14,565 nucleotides of DNA from JBHAEP01 sp041855665 (lineage in GTDB: Bacteria; Patescibacteriota; Saccharimonadia; Saccharimonadales; Saccharimonadaceae): NCBI GenBank assembly GCA_041855665.1, contig JBHAEP010000018.1:1-14565 (forward strand). Direction: 5' to 3'. This document shows, piece by piece, positions 1 through 6,600 of this stretch. Position 1 is the stretch's first letter, and the number at the start of each line of letters is the position of its first letter. The notes beneath the pieces were generated by a model that was not told the origin of the DNA, ran no database searches, and was given only the letters and a program-made list of their open reading frames with translations. The translations under genes were made by a program, and so were the position numbers.

Positions 1-162
1 AACCGACTCCTGATCCCACCGATCCGGTGAACCCTGATCCGGAACCGACTCCTGATCCCACCGATCCGGTGAACCCTGATCCGGAACCGACTCCTGATCC
101 CACCGATCCGGTGAACCCTGATCCGGAACCGACTCCTGATCCCACCGATCCGGTGAACCCTG
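1..162 (+). repeat. 42-bp in-frame tandem repeat, about 3.9 copies
   Basis: Copies start at 1, 43, 85 and 127. The last is cut after 36 bases, where the sequence diverges into the linker. The visible copies are identical at the nucleotide level, and each encodes 14 residues rich in Pro and Asp. The array runs off the left edge, so total copy number is unknown. Perfect identity, including third codon positions, points to recent expansion or ongoing homogenisation and makes copy number likely to vary between strains. Confidence 0.95.
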
Positions 163-425
163 TCGACCCCAAGGATGACGAATCCTCTCCCGCACCGTCT
201 ACTCCTGTAGATGGCGATGATGATTCCGACTCTGCGGCTAAGTCTGACGACTCAGCAAAGGTTGACTCCGGCGAATCGAAGTCCGAAAACAAGTCAAAGG
301 ATGGCACTCCCAACTACAGCAGCAACACTTCAGCTTCGGCTGTAAACCCGCTGCTCGTACCAGTAGTTGCCGTTCTGTCGGCTCTGGGTATTGGTCTCGT
401 TCGTCGCAAGACTAACAACGGTTAG
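1..425 (+). CDS. Pro/Asp-rich repeat surface protein, C-terminal part (5' truncated by window edge)
   Basis: The frame is open through the left edge, so only the C-terminal 141 or so codons are seen and the true start lies outside. A GTG at 27 is in frame but sits inside the repeat and is not a credible start. The visible protein begins with nearly four copies of a 14-residue unit (EPTPDPTDPVNPDP). An acidic Ser/Asp/Lys-rich linker follows, then a hydrophobic segment (about 20 residues, NPLLVPVVAVLSALGIGLV) and a basic tail RRKTNNG. This is the layout of a wall-spanning stalk with a C-terminal membrane anchor. No LPXTG motif precedes the hydrophobic stretch, so sortase attachment is not supported. 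The DNA is visibly more GC-rich and uses different codons from the AT-richer pilus genes, partly because of Pro/Asp content. Function is unknown; an adhesin or stalk protein is a guess. Confidence 0.75.
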   Translation, partial: PTPDPTDPVNPDPEPTPDPTDPVNPDPEPTPDPTDPVNPDPEPTPDPTDPVNPVDPKDDESSPAPSTPVDGDDDSDSAAKSDDSAKVDSGESKSENKSKDGTPNYSSNTSASAVNPLLVPVVAVLSALGIGLVRRKTNNG

Positions 426-462
426 GATGTAAAATTCCTTGAACCACACCGCTAGTCTTTCA

Positions 463-527
463 AGGCGCGATTTATAATCCTCTCAGGCTTTATGCTTGAA
501 GATTATAAATCGCGCCTATTTTCTTTT
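463..527 (+). terminator. Intrinsic terminator after the repeat surface protein gene
   Basis: A perfect 17-bp inverted repeat (left arm 463-479, right arm 501-517) is followed by the T-rich run attttctttt. The 21-nt apical region folds further: 483-488 can pair with 494-499 with one G-U pair, leaving loop TTTAT. It lies 37 bases after the stop codon and separates this gene from the next transcription unit. Confidence 0.9.
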
Positions 528-551
528 GGGTAATTTTTGTATTCAAAAAGT

Positions 552-580
552 TTGCATAAGCAAAATAAGTAGACTATAAT
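552..580 (+). promoter_or_regulatory. Sigma70-type promoter for the 591/1100 gene pair, predicted leaderless
   Basis: TTGCAT (552-557) and a perfect TATAAT (575-580) are separated by 17 nt. Transcription would be expected to start near 587, only about 4 nt before the ATG at 591, leaving no room for a ribosome binding site. The -35 is a weak match (3 of 6), but the same TTGCAT recurs upstream of pilM. Confidence 0.75.
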
Positions 581-590
581 TATAAGCATT

Positions 591-1100
591 ATGACGTCGG
601 GAAATTTTAAGATTATAAAAGATAAAAAAAAGAGGAAGATTAATAAAAAGCCTATTATCATAGCTATAGTAGCAGTATTGCTTATCGCTGCTAGCGTAGC
701 TGCTTATTTCTTATATGCAGACTGGAGAGATAAGAAGATTGCAAAAGAGCAGGAAGAAAATAGGCAGCAGGTGATTGTAGACTCTATTTCTGATGTAAAA
801 TCTAGTCTTGATTCTGGCGAAAAAGAAATTAGCGAGGATTTCATGCATGAGATTGGATTGAAGTATGATCAGTACTCTCAAGATTTGAAAGGCAAGGATG
901 TTTCGTCATGGAATAAGGAAGACGCGCTTAAGGCCTACTATTCTTTAGTGTATGCTTACAAGATTAACGCTACTAGTACAGTAGTATACTACGGCAAGCT
1001 ACTCAAGGAATCTAATATTGATATTTCAGATAAGTATATAGAAGGCTATACGCTTGATGATATTTCAGCTAAATTAAAGGAAAAGGGATATTATATATAA
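591..1100 (+). CDS. Small membrane-anchored protein of unknown function
   Basis: This 169-residue protein has a Lys-rich cytoplasmic N-terminus (residues 7-20), one transmembrane helix (about 22-42), and an outside domain of about 125 residues predicted to be mostly helical. That domain has a charged, coiled-coil-like stretch after the membrane and a Tyr-rich part around residues 115-160. It has no cysteine, unlike the large secreted protein encoded next. I do not recognise a family. The ATG at 591 is chosen because a TATAAT box ends 10 nt before it, the same arrangement as before pilM and the 12315 pilin gene. The gene's last base is the first base of the next gene's ATG (TAATG), so the two are probably translationally coupled and may act together. 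Possible roles are a chaperone, anchor or partner for the secreted protein; nothing in the sequence decides between them. Confidence 0.8.
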   Translation: MTSGNFKIIKDKKKRKINKKPIIIAIVAVLLIAASVAAYFLYADWRDKKIAKEQEENRQQVIVDSISDVKSSLDSGEKEISEDFMHEIGLKYDQYSQDLKGKDVSSWNKEDALKAYYSLVYAYKINATSTVVYYGKLLKESNIDISDKYIEGYTLDDISAKLKEKGYYI

Positions 1101-3697
1101 TGAAGTTATTTAAAAATTTTTATAATATTCTTGTTTTTAGTGTAATACTTTTAGGTGTTTTTTATTTTAATTCACAGACGGCATATGCGGCCCCTAAGAA
1201 AGAAGCTTCTGTTGTTCAGACATCTGGAGCAAGAAACCATCAGGAGGCTGTGGATATAGCTAGGGCTCAATGTGGTAGTACTCAGGCTCTTGAAGTGCTG
1301 GGAGAGTCAGCTCCTCGGTGGGAGAATCCAGATTATGGTATTGGAATATACCCGATAGCTACCTCTGTTAATTCTAATGGCGTACTATCTATCGAAACCA
1401 GAGTTGTGTATTTAAAGTGTACTAGTACGCGAACTTCACTGTTTGCTGTCACCGGATATCCTACTGGAGGAGAGGGGCTTGATGGTTCAATTAATTTTTG
1501 CCCTAACGTTGGCTGGTATGGAGACGCAAATAATCCAAACTTCAAAACTCATGACTGCGTGAAATATATTGGTGAGGTCGGTTCAAGTGACTACCGGTTT
1601 CACTCTATTAGACTTAACAAAAATATACCCCCAGGAGTTATATTGGCTGAATATGAACCACCGTTAGGTAGTGTTAGGACGGCTAATTCACTTCCAACTG
1701 AAGTAAGGATTAGCGGCTATAGTCAGTCTTACGATGGAGAGGTTAATATAAATACTGGACGAGCAGTTTGTGCTTTTTGGTATAAAAACTCTGGGTCTAT
1801 AAGTGAAAAAGATAGAAGACATGGCCTATGTCAACCTCTTGGATTTAATGTTAAATGGAAGACGCCTAGGGACCTATCTGGAGATTTGAATGTAAGTAAG
1901 AATAATAGAACTCCAGCTGCGGTAAATAAAAATATGGATTTCAAACATGGAGAAACGGCATATTTTCCGTTCAATATAAGAAATTCATTTGATTATGATA
2001 GGACAATCGAATGGATTAACGTTTTTAGGGTAAAGGTTAATGAAGATGTCGACCCTAATTCCAAGAGCGAAGAGTGGCTTGACTCTAATGGAGTTGATTT
2101 TACTGTACGTAGATACCAGTCTCAAGCCGATGAAAATCCTGAAGCTAGGGATTTTGAACCAAACCAGACCAGGTGGTATTTAGGTAGTCAGTACAACAAC
2201 GTAGAAGTAATTAACTCGGTTGATGTGGGTAAGAAGATTTGCTACAAGCTGCAAACCGGATTTAGAAGTTATAGAATCGATGGTGATACTCCTGCCAATC
2301 AAGTAAATAGCTCATGGGCTTGCGCTAGGGTGATTCGCGACTTCACCCTAGATCCAGACATAAAAATTAACTCCGGCCATATATCTAATCAAGCGAACAC
2401 TAGACTTTCGCTGTTGACCTCTGTTAGCAATAGGGGAACAACACCTAGTGTATCAAATACCGTTTGGAAGCTTGGTTATGTACTAGCTAGAAACAATATT
2501 ACAGCTAGAGATGACCTTCGCACTACAAGTAATAACATTTGTTCTATAGGGGCAATCTCTGGAGCTAGTGAATTTTGTGGTGATGTTACCGGAGAGACCG
2601 CTGGTGCTATGAGGGTTGGTGGCAATAATATAGATACTTCTGGCTTAAAACCAACCAATACGGGAGCAGGCAGGGCTATCGTGAGGAGAAATATAGAGCT
2701 TGGTCAGTATGTTTGCTACTACTTGGCTGTTAAGCCTCACGCGACTGCCGCTAATCAGAATGAATGGCGAGTAGCGATAGACTGTAAACCTGTAGCCAAG
2801 ACACCTTCAGTTCATGTTTTTGGTGGAGATGTAGCATTGCGCAACACTAATCTATCTAAGTATCTTGTAGATATTTCAAACTTTAAAGATAATGCCGATA
2901 ATATATACGGTAGCTGGATAGAATACGCTTTAATATCAGCTGGAAGGGTGAATAAGAACAACTCTAGCGCTGGATATAGCTTGAGTGGCGTGGTTGATTC
3001 ACCATCCAGTAGAAGTAATTTAATCTTTGCAAACACTGATTCCGCATGTAATGTGGCGATTGGTGTCGGATGTTTTGCCAATAGAAGTTCGGTAGACTTA
3101 GCCTTCAAATCTACCGGTTCTAAAACTGCTCCATCTATGGGTAGCGAGGATGATGGTAATAGCTCTATTAATGGATTCGACCACAATAAACTATACACCA
3201 GAACCTCTACATCCAGCGTGAGCATTCAGGGTGAAGTCCGAGGTCGATCTGTAGTTAATGCTTCTGGAAAAATAGTCAAGATTACTAGAAATATTACTAA
3301 TAAACCAGTCGCAGATAATTATAGTCAAATTCCTCAGTTGATAATTTTTGCAAAAGAAGTACAGATTTTATCTAATGTTACAAATGTTGATGCTTGGATT
3401 CTGGCGACCGGAAATGTATTTACTTGCGACAACAAGACTCGCCCAGCAAATAGCAATGAATGTAGCAATCCACTAAGGGTAAATGGTGCAATTCAGGCTC
3501 AAAAACTATATCTAGGCCGAACTGCTGGTGGAGATGCCAACTCGATGAATCAGGCTGCCGAGGTTATAAATCTAAGTGCAACTTCGCGACTATCAGCTAT
3601 CGGTAGAGCAGAGGACACTTCATCTGGACCTGGCGGTAGCACTGGCGGCAGCGTATGGGAAACAACATTTGTACGAGAACTACCACCAAGGTATTAA
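1100..3697 (+). CDS. Large secreted Cys-rich surface protein with CPR-type C-terminal module (ends ELPPRY)
   Basis: This 865-residue protein has a clear Sec signal peptide (hydrophobic residues 9-23, likely cleavage AYA|AP after residue 30). The mature part is rich in Ser, Asn, Thr and aromatics, probably all beta, and has no C-terminal membrane anchor. It has 16 cysteines, an even number spread along the chain, consistent with disulfides outside the cell. From about residue 567 to the end the pattern matches, from memory, a recurrent C-terminal module in Saccharibacteria secreted proteins. Its landmarks are 'VFGGDV', 'GSWIEYALISAGRV' (about 603-616), 'SQIPQLIIFAKEV' (742-754), 'VDAWILATG' (763-771), a Cys pair, 'LRVNGAIQAQKLYLGRT' and terminal ELPPRY. 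The repeated Val/Ile spacing suggests a beta-helix or stacked beta fold. The start overlaps the stop of the 591 gene; a weak AAAGGG lies 13 nt upstream. A role in adhesion or the pilus is inferred only from location. Confidence 0.85.
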   Translation: MKLFKNFYNILVFSVILLGVFYFNSQTAYAAPKKEASVVQTSGARNHQEAVDIARAQCGSTQALEVLGESAPRWENPDYGIGIYPIATSVNSNGVLSIETRVVYLKCTSTRTSLFAVTGYPTGGEGLDGSINFCPNVGWYGDANNPNFKTHDCVKYIGEVGSSDYRFHSIRLNKNIPPGVILAEYEPPLGSVRTANSLPTEVRISGYSQSYDGEVNINTGRAVCAFWYKNSGSISEKDRRHGLCQPLGFNVKWKTPRDLSGDLNVSKNNRTPAAVNKNMDFKHGETAYFPFNIRNSFDYDRTIEWINVFRVKVNEDVDPNSKSEEWLDSNGVDFTVRRYQSQADENPEARDFEPNQTRWYLGSQYNNVEVINSVDVGKKICYKLQTGFRSYRIDGDTPANQVNSSWACARVIRDFTLDPDIKINSGHISNQANTRLSLLTSVSNRGTTPSVSNTVWKLGYVLARNNITARDDLRTTSNNICSIGAISGASEFCGDVTGETAGAMRVGGNNIDTSGLKPTNTGAGRAIVRRNIELGQYVCYYLAVKPHATAANQNEWRVAIDCKPVAKTPSVHVFGGDVALRNTNLSKYLVDISNFKDNADNIYGSWIEYALISAGRVNKNNSSAGYSLSGVVDSPSSRSNLIFANTDSACNVAIGVGCFANRSSVDLAFKSTGSKTAPSMGSEDDGNSSINGFDHNKLYTRTSTSSVSIQGEVRGRSVVNASGKIVKITRNITNKPVADNYSQIPQLIIFAKEVQILSNVTNVDAWILATGNVFTCDNKTRPANSNECSNPLRVNGAIQAQKLYLGRTAGGDANSMNQAAEVINLSATSRLSAIGRAEDTSSGPGGSTGGSVWETTFVRELPPRY

Positions 3698-3720
3698 TAT
3701 AAGTAAATAATTTAAAGCTT

Positions 3721-3745
3721 GCGGTATTGCATATTGCGATACCGC
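3721..3745. repeat. Inverted repeat overlapping the pilM -35 region
   Basis: GCGGTATTGC (3721-3730) and GCGATACCGC (3736-3745) form a 10-bp stem with one T-G mismatch (a G-U wobble in RNA) and a 5-nt loop. It contains the putative -35 TTGCAT (3727-3732). It is followed by ttgtgtataat rather than a T tract, so it is a poor intrinsic terminator, although it is the only hairpin after the 3697 stop. A protein-binding operator on the pil operon promoter is the alternative reading. Confidence 0.6.
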
Positions 3746-3756
3746 TTGTGTATAAT
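3727..3756 (+). promoter_or_regulatory. Promoter of the pilMNO-pilBTC operon, predicted leaderless
   Basis: TTGCAT (3727-3732), an 18-nt spacer and a perfect TATAAT (3751-3756). The ATG at 3767 follows 10 nt after the -10, so the transcript would begin about 4 nt before the start codon. No Shine-Dalgarno-like sequence lies in the gap. The -35 lies inside an inverted repeat, which offers a simple route to repression. Confidence 0.75.
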
Positions 3757-3766
3757 AGGGATTAAT

Positions 3767-4810
3767 ATGGCAATTATGAAAAGGATGGGCGACTTTTTTG
3801 CATTAGATATCGGTACCAACGCAGTTCGCGTAGTGCAACTATCTGGCAATTCTAAAGGCTGGACACTCCAGCATTTCGGCTACGCGCCAGCCGATGCAAA
3901 GATAACAACTAGCGATTCAGCTGAATCAAAGCGACGACTTGGTGAAGTTATTATGACTGCTATTGGTCAGAGTGGAATTAAGTCAAAAAACGTTGTGATT
4001 GGCTTGCCTTCAAGCAAAACATTTACGACTGTTATTGATTTACCTATGTCATCTGAAAAAGAGCTGGCAAACACCTTAAAATACAAGGCTGATCAGTATA
4101 TTCCAATGTCTGCTGAAGATGCAAAAATCGACTGGGCATTGCTTGGACCTTCTTTGCATGCTCAAAATCAGCAAGAAGTTCTAATTTCTAGCACAGCGAA
4201 CACTTATGCAGAAGAACGGCTAGAGCTTGTCGAAGGTCTTGGTTTTAATGTTATAGCGGCAGAACCAGATCCAATTGCTATGGTTCGGGCGCTTCTTCCA
4301 AATGGTATGAAAGACGCTTGCTTGATTATCGATATGGGTGAACAATCTACTGACCTAGCCATTGCTTACAATGACGCTCCAAGGCTAGTTCGAACTATTC
4401 CGACAGGTATTTCTTCTTTGGTTAAGTCTGCTGTTCAGAATTTGAATGTTCAAGAAGACCAAGCTCGTCAGTTTATTATGAAGTTTGGCTTGGCTCCGGA
4501 TCGCCTAGAGGGTCAAGTTCTTCACGCCCTAGAAAATATTCTAGAAAACTTTTCATCTGAAATTGTTAAATCTATTAAATTCTTCCAAACTCGCTATCCT
4601 AATGTTCAGGTTTCTCAGGGTTATGTTGCTGGATTTGGTGCAGCAATTCCACAGTTTAGCGAATACTTGGCTGAAAAATCTAGCGTTCGAATGACACCAG
4701 CTAATCCATGGCAAAAGGTTAATGTTGGAGCATCAGACCAGCAGGCTCTAGCTGCTATTGCTGCTGAATTTTCAACAGCAATTGGGCTAGCACAAAGGGG
4801 AGGTAACTAG
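3767..4810 (+). CDS. pilM: PilM, actin-like ATPase of the type IV pilus
   Basis: This is the cytoplasmic actin-fold protein that binds the N-terminus of PilN and links the alignment complex to the motor. From the ATG at 3767 it is 347 residues, normal for PilM. Family landmarks are the phosphate-1 loop ALDIGTNAVRVVQL with Asp14, the phosphate-2 motif LIIDMGEQSTDLAIAY with Asp189, and the adenosine-side Gly-rich YVAGFGAAIP near residue 290. The frame stays open upstream to a TTG at 3719, but that would overlap the promoter. The TATAAT at 3751-3756 favours 3767, although ATG codons at 3776 and 3785 are also in frame. It is the first gene of the operon, ending 1 nt before pilN. The GGGGAGG over its last codons is the pilN ribosome binding site. 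Confidence 0.93.
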   Translation: MAIMKRMGDFFALDIGTNAVRVVQLSGNSKGWTLQHFGYAPADAKITTSDSAESKRRLGEVIMTAIGQSGIKSKNVVIGLPSSKTFTTVIDLPMSSEKELANTLKYKADQYIPMSAEDAKIDWALLGPSLHAQNQQEVLISSTANTYAEERLELVEGLGFNVIAAEPDPIAMVRALLPNGMKDACLIIDMGEQSTDLAIAYNDAPRLVRTIPTGISSLVKSAVQNLNVQEDQARQFIMKFGLAPDRLEGQVLHALENILENFSSEIVKSIKFFQTRYPNVQVSQGYVAGFGAAIPQFSEYLAEKSSVRMTPANPWQKVNVGASDQQALAAIAAEFSTAIGLAQRGGN

Positions 4811-4811
4811 A

Positions 4812-5540
4812 ATGATTGAAATTAACCTAATCCCTGATGTTAAACAAGAATTTCTAAAGGCACAACGTACACGTAACGCCGTAGCTACAGTAGCCGGTAT
4901 CGTGGGTGCTAGTGCAGTTGTGGCAACTGTTGTTTTAGGGTTGACTTATGGTGGTATTATCGCCGTTGGTGCGATTCAAGACAACACTATTAAGAATGAG
5001 TTCGCTAAACTAGAAAAAGTTGAAGACTTGAACAATACTGTAACCGTTCAGAATCAGTTAAGTAAGGTTAGCGGTCATTTTACTGAGCAGCAAATTTTCT
5101 CACGAATGATTGATATCGTCAATGCCACAAACCCTGGCGGAAACGATGCGATCAGTGTTACTGATTTGACTGTAGACCCAGCTTCAAAACTTGTTACTGT
5201 TCAAGCTATCGCTCCAGGTGGATATTCATCTACTGAGGCTTATAAGAAATTAATTGAAAATACTAAAATTCAGTACCAGAATGAAGACGGAACAACTACC
5301 GAAGAAGATCTAGCGTCTGGTGTCGCGATTGGCGAAACTAATTATTCAGAAGACGCTGATAGTCGTAGGGTGTTGAATTTTACTTTGACATTTACTTATA
5401 CAGACAATACTTTGATGCGTAGTGCCAAAGGTTTCCGTATTCAGACTCCAAGTCAACCTGAGAACGTTACTGACTCTGCTACTCGAATTACCAATAGTCT
5501 AGTTGAAGGCCAGCAGGCTGCAACAGAAGGGGAGAACTAA
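4812..5540 (+). CDS. pilN: PilN, type IV pilus inner-membrane alignment protein
   Basis: The 242-residue protein begins MIEINLIP. The INLIP motif (residues 4-8) is the conserved cytoplasmic peptide of PilN that docks into PilM. One transmembrane segment follows (about 24-53). The rest is an extracytoplasmic domain with a helical stretch (about 60-95) and a small alpha/beta domain (about 105-205), as expected for the ferredoxin-like fold of PilN. The C-terminal tail is polar and low in complexity. There are no cysteines. It starts 1 nt after the pilM stop with a strong AGGGGAGGT site 8 nt upstream, and stops 1 nt before the pilO ATG. It should pair with the PilO-like protein encoded next. Confidence 0.9.
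   Translation: MIEINLIPDVKQEFLKAQRTRNAVATVAGIVGASAVVATVVLGLTYGGIIAVGAIQDNTIKNEFAKLEKVEDLNNTVTVQNQLSKVSGHFTEQQIFSRMIDIVNATNPGGNDAISVTDLTVDPASKLVTVQAIAPGGYSSTEAYKKLIENTKIQYQNEDGTTTEEDLASGVAIGETNYSEDADSRRVLNFTLTFTYTDNTLMRSAKGFRIQTPSQPENVTDSATRITNSLVEGQQAATEGEN
5527..5534 (+). promoter_or_regulatory. Ribosome binding site that fixes the pilO start
   Basis: AAGGGGAG sits 7 nt before the ATG at 5542. The reading frame is open further upstream to an ATG at 5503 within pilN, which lacks such a site, so 5542 is the preferred start. Confidence 0.75.
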
Positions 5541-5541
5541 T

Positions 5542-6315
5542 ATGCAAAAAACTCCAAATACGAAAGCTTTGCATAAAAGGCAAAAAATCAGCAAAGCCAA
5601 TCGAACAATGTTCCTTTGGGTGGCTGGAGCGTCAGTGATATTGGCGGTATCAGTTGTTGTGTCTGTATTCTTGATTCAGAAGATTATTTTTGCAGGCAAG
5701 TTGAATGCTGAGCGCGGTCAGACTATTGCGAATCTAAATCACAATAATGACGTTATTGAACAGCTAAAAAGTGATGTTCGAGCACTGAATGCTAATGCTA
5801 ATCTAAATAGCGTAAAAGCGAATCCAGACGATAAAGCTTTGCAGGTAATTCTAGATGCACTTCCAGCAGACGCTAACTCTCTAGCTCTAGGTGCTTCATT
5901 GCAACAAAAGCTAGCGGCGGATATCCCAGGGCTTACAGTAGAAAGTCTGTCTGTAACTTCAGTTGACGCTGCTCTAGGTGAAGCTACAGAGGATGCCGCA
6001 ACAACTACTGACGCTAACGGAGAAGAAATAGTAAACGGAATTCCATTTACTATGACAGTAAAAGCGAATAGCTACGATGTATTAAAGGAATTTTTGATTC
6101 GACTAGAAAAATCAATTCGAACAGTGCAAATCAATAATCTTCAGATTTCTGTTGCTGACGGTGAGATTAGTATGACTCTAGAAGGTCAAGGATTTTATGA
6201 GCCGGGTAAGGTTATCGAATTAAGAGACAAAACTATTAAAAATGATGGATCAGACAGTGAAGCTGCAACTACAGAAACAGATGCAGCTGCTACTGATGCA
6301 GAAACAGTAAATTAA
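5542..6315 (+). CDS. pilO: PilO-like type IV pilus alignment protein
   Basis: The 257-residue protein has a basic cytoplasmic N-terminus, one transmembrane helix (about 23-46) and a coiled-coil-like stretch (about 55-85). A globular domain with the alternating pattern of the PilO/GspM ferredoxin-like fold follows, including 'VLKEFLIRLEKSIRTVQINNLQI' near residues 177-199. The tail is Ala/Thr/Asp/Glu-rich and probably disordered. Sequence similarity to proteobacterial PilO is low by eye; the call rests on topology, size and its place right after pilN. The frame is open to an upstream ATG at 5503, which would add 13 residues overlapping pilN; the AAGGGGAG site 7 nt before 5542 decides the start. 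It is expected to form the PilN-PilO heterodimer on the outer face of the membrane. Confidence 0.85.
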   Translation: MQKTPNTKALHKRQKISKANRTMFLWVAGASVILAVSVVVSVFLIQKIIFAGKLNAERGQTIANLNHNNDVIEQLKSDVRALNANANLNSVKANPDDKALQVILDALPADANSLALGASLQQKLAADIPGLTVESLSVTSVDAALGEATEDAATTTDANGEEIVNGIPFTMTVKANSYDVLKEFLIRLEKSIRTVQINNLQISVADGEISMTLEGQGFYEPGKVIELRDKTIKNDGSDSEAATTETDAAATDAETVN

Positions 6316-6330
6316 AAGGGGTAGATTGAT

Positions 6331-6591
6331 ATGAAAAAGACAGACTGGGCAATGATTATCTTGATCGCTTCTTTTAGTGCAATGATTGCTTATTTCGTAG
6401 TAAAGCCGATCATGGGTGATCCGCGCGAAGATACAGCCACAATCAAAACGATTGAAAAAATCGATTCAAATCTAGAAGAACCTAGTGAAGAAATGTTTAA
6501 TAAAGATGCTATCAACCCTACGGTTCGTGTAACAATCGGTGAAAACAATCAGCAACCAACAACAACAGATAACGCTCAAGAACAGCAGTAG
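6331..6591 (+). CDS. Small single-pass membrane protein of the pil operon
   Basis: This 86-residue protein has a single hydrophobic helix near the N-terminus (about residues 6-24), then an acidic extracytoplasmic part of about 60 residues. A short ordered-looking patch (NPTVRVTIGE, about residues 64-73) precedes a Gln/Thr/Asn-rich tail. I do not recognise a family. It occupies the slot where diderm bacteria place pilP, between pilO and the motor genes, but it lacks a lipobox and is far too short for PilP. It starts 15 nt after the pilO stop behind AAAGGGG, and stops 9 nt before pilB, where its TAG stop merges into the pilB ribosome binding site. The tight packing argues for a real, co-expressed pilus component. 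Confidence 0.8.
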   Translation: MKKTDWAMIILIASFSAMIAYFVVKPIMGDPREDTATIKTIEKIDSNLEEPSEEMFNKDAINPTVRVTIGENNQQPTTTDNAQEQQ

Positions 6592-6595
6592 GAGG
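6590..6595 (+). promoter_or_regulatory. pilB ribosome binding site fused to the upstream stop codon
   Basis: The last two bases of the TAG stop of the 86-codon gene are the first two of AGGAGG (6590-6595), 5 nt before the pilB ATG. Terminating ribosomes sit directly on the pilB initiation site, which favours coupled translation. Confidence 0.8.
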
Positions 6596-6600
6596 AAATA

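Noticed and set aside
1..162. CRISPR-like direct repeats
   Set aside because: The 42-bp units are directly tandem with no spacers, are in frame and encode a Pro/Asp repeat continuous with the downstream protein.
330..425. LPXTG-type sortase signal at the end of the surface protein
   Set aside because: The hydrophobic segment and basic tail are there, but no LPXTG-like motif precedes them.
2812..3225. Minus-strand open frame of 137 codons inside the secreted protein gene
   Set aside because: It is antisense to a convincing gene, has biased low-complexity Leu/Ser content, and has no ribosome binding site or family pattern. The same applies to the other minus-strand frames (for example 1333-1545, 2476-2658, 10978-11229, 11985-12230, 13339-13677).
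3721..3745. Intrinsic terminator after the 865-residue gene
   Set aside because: A stem exists but there is no T tract; the sequence after it is the pilM -10 region. I list it as an inverted repeat instead.
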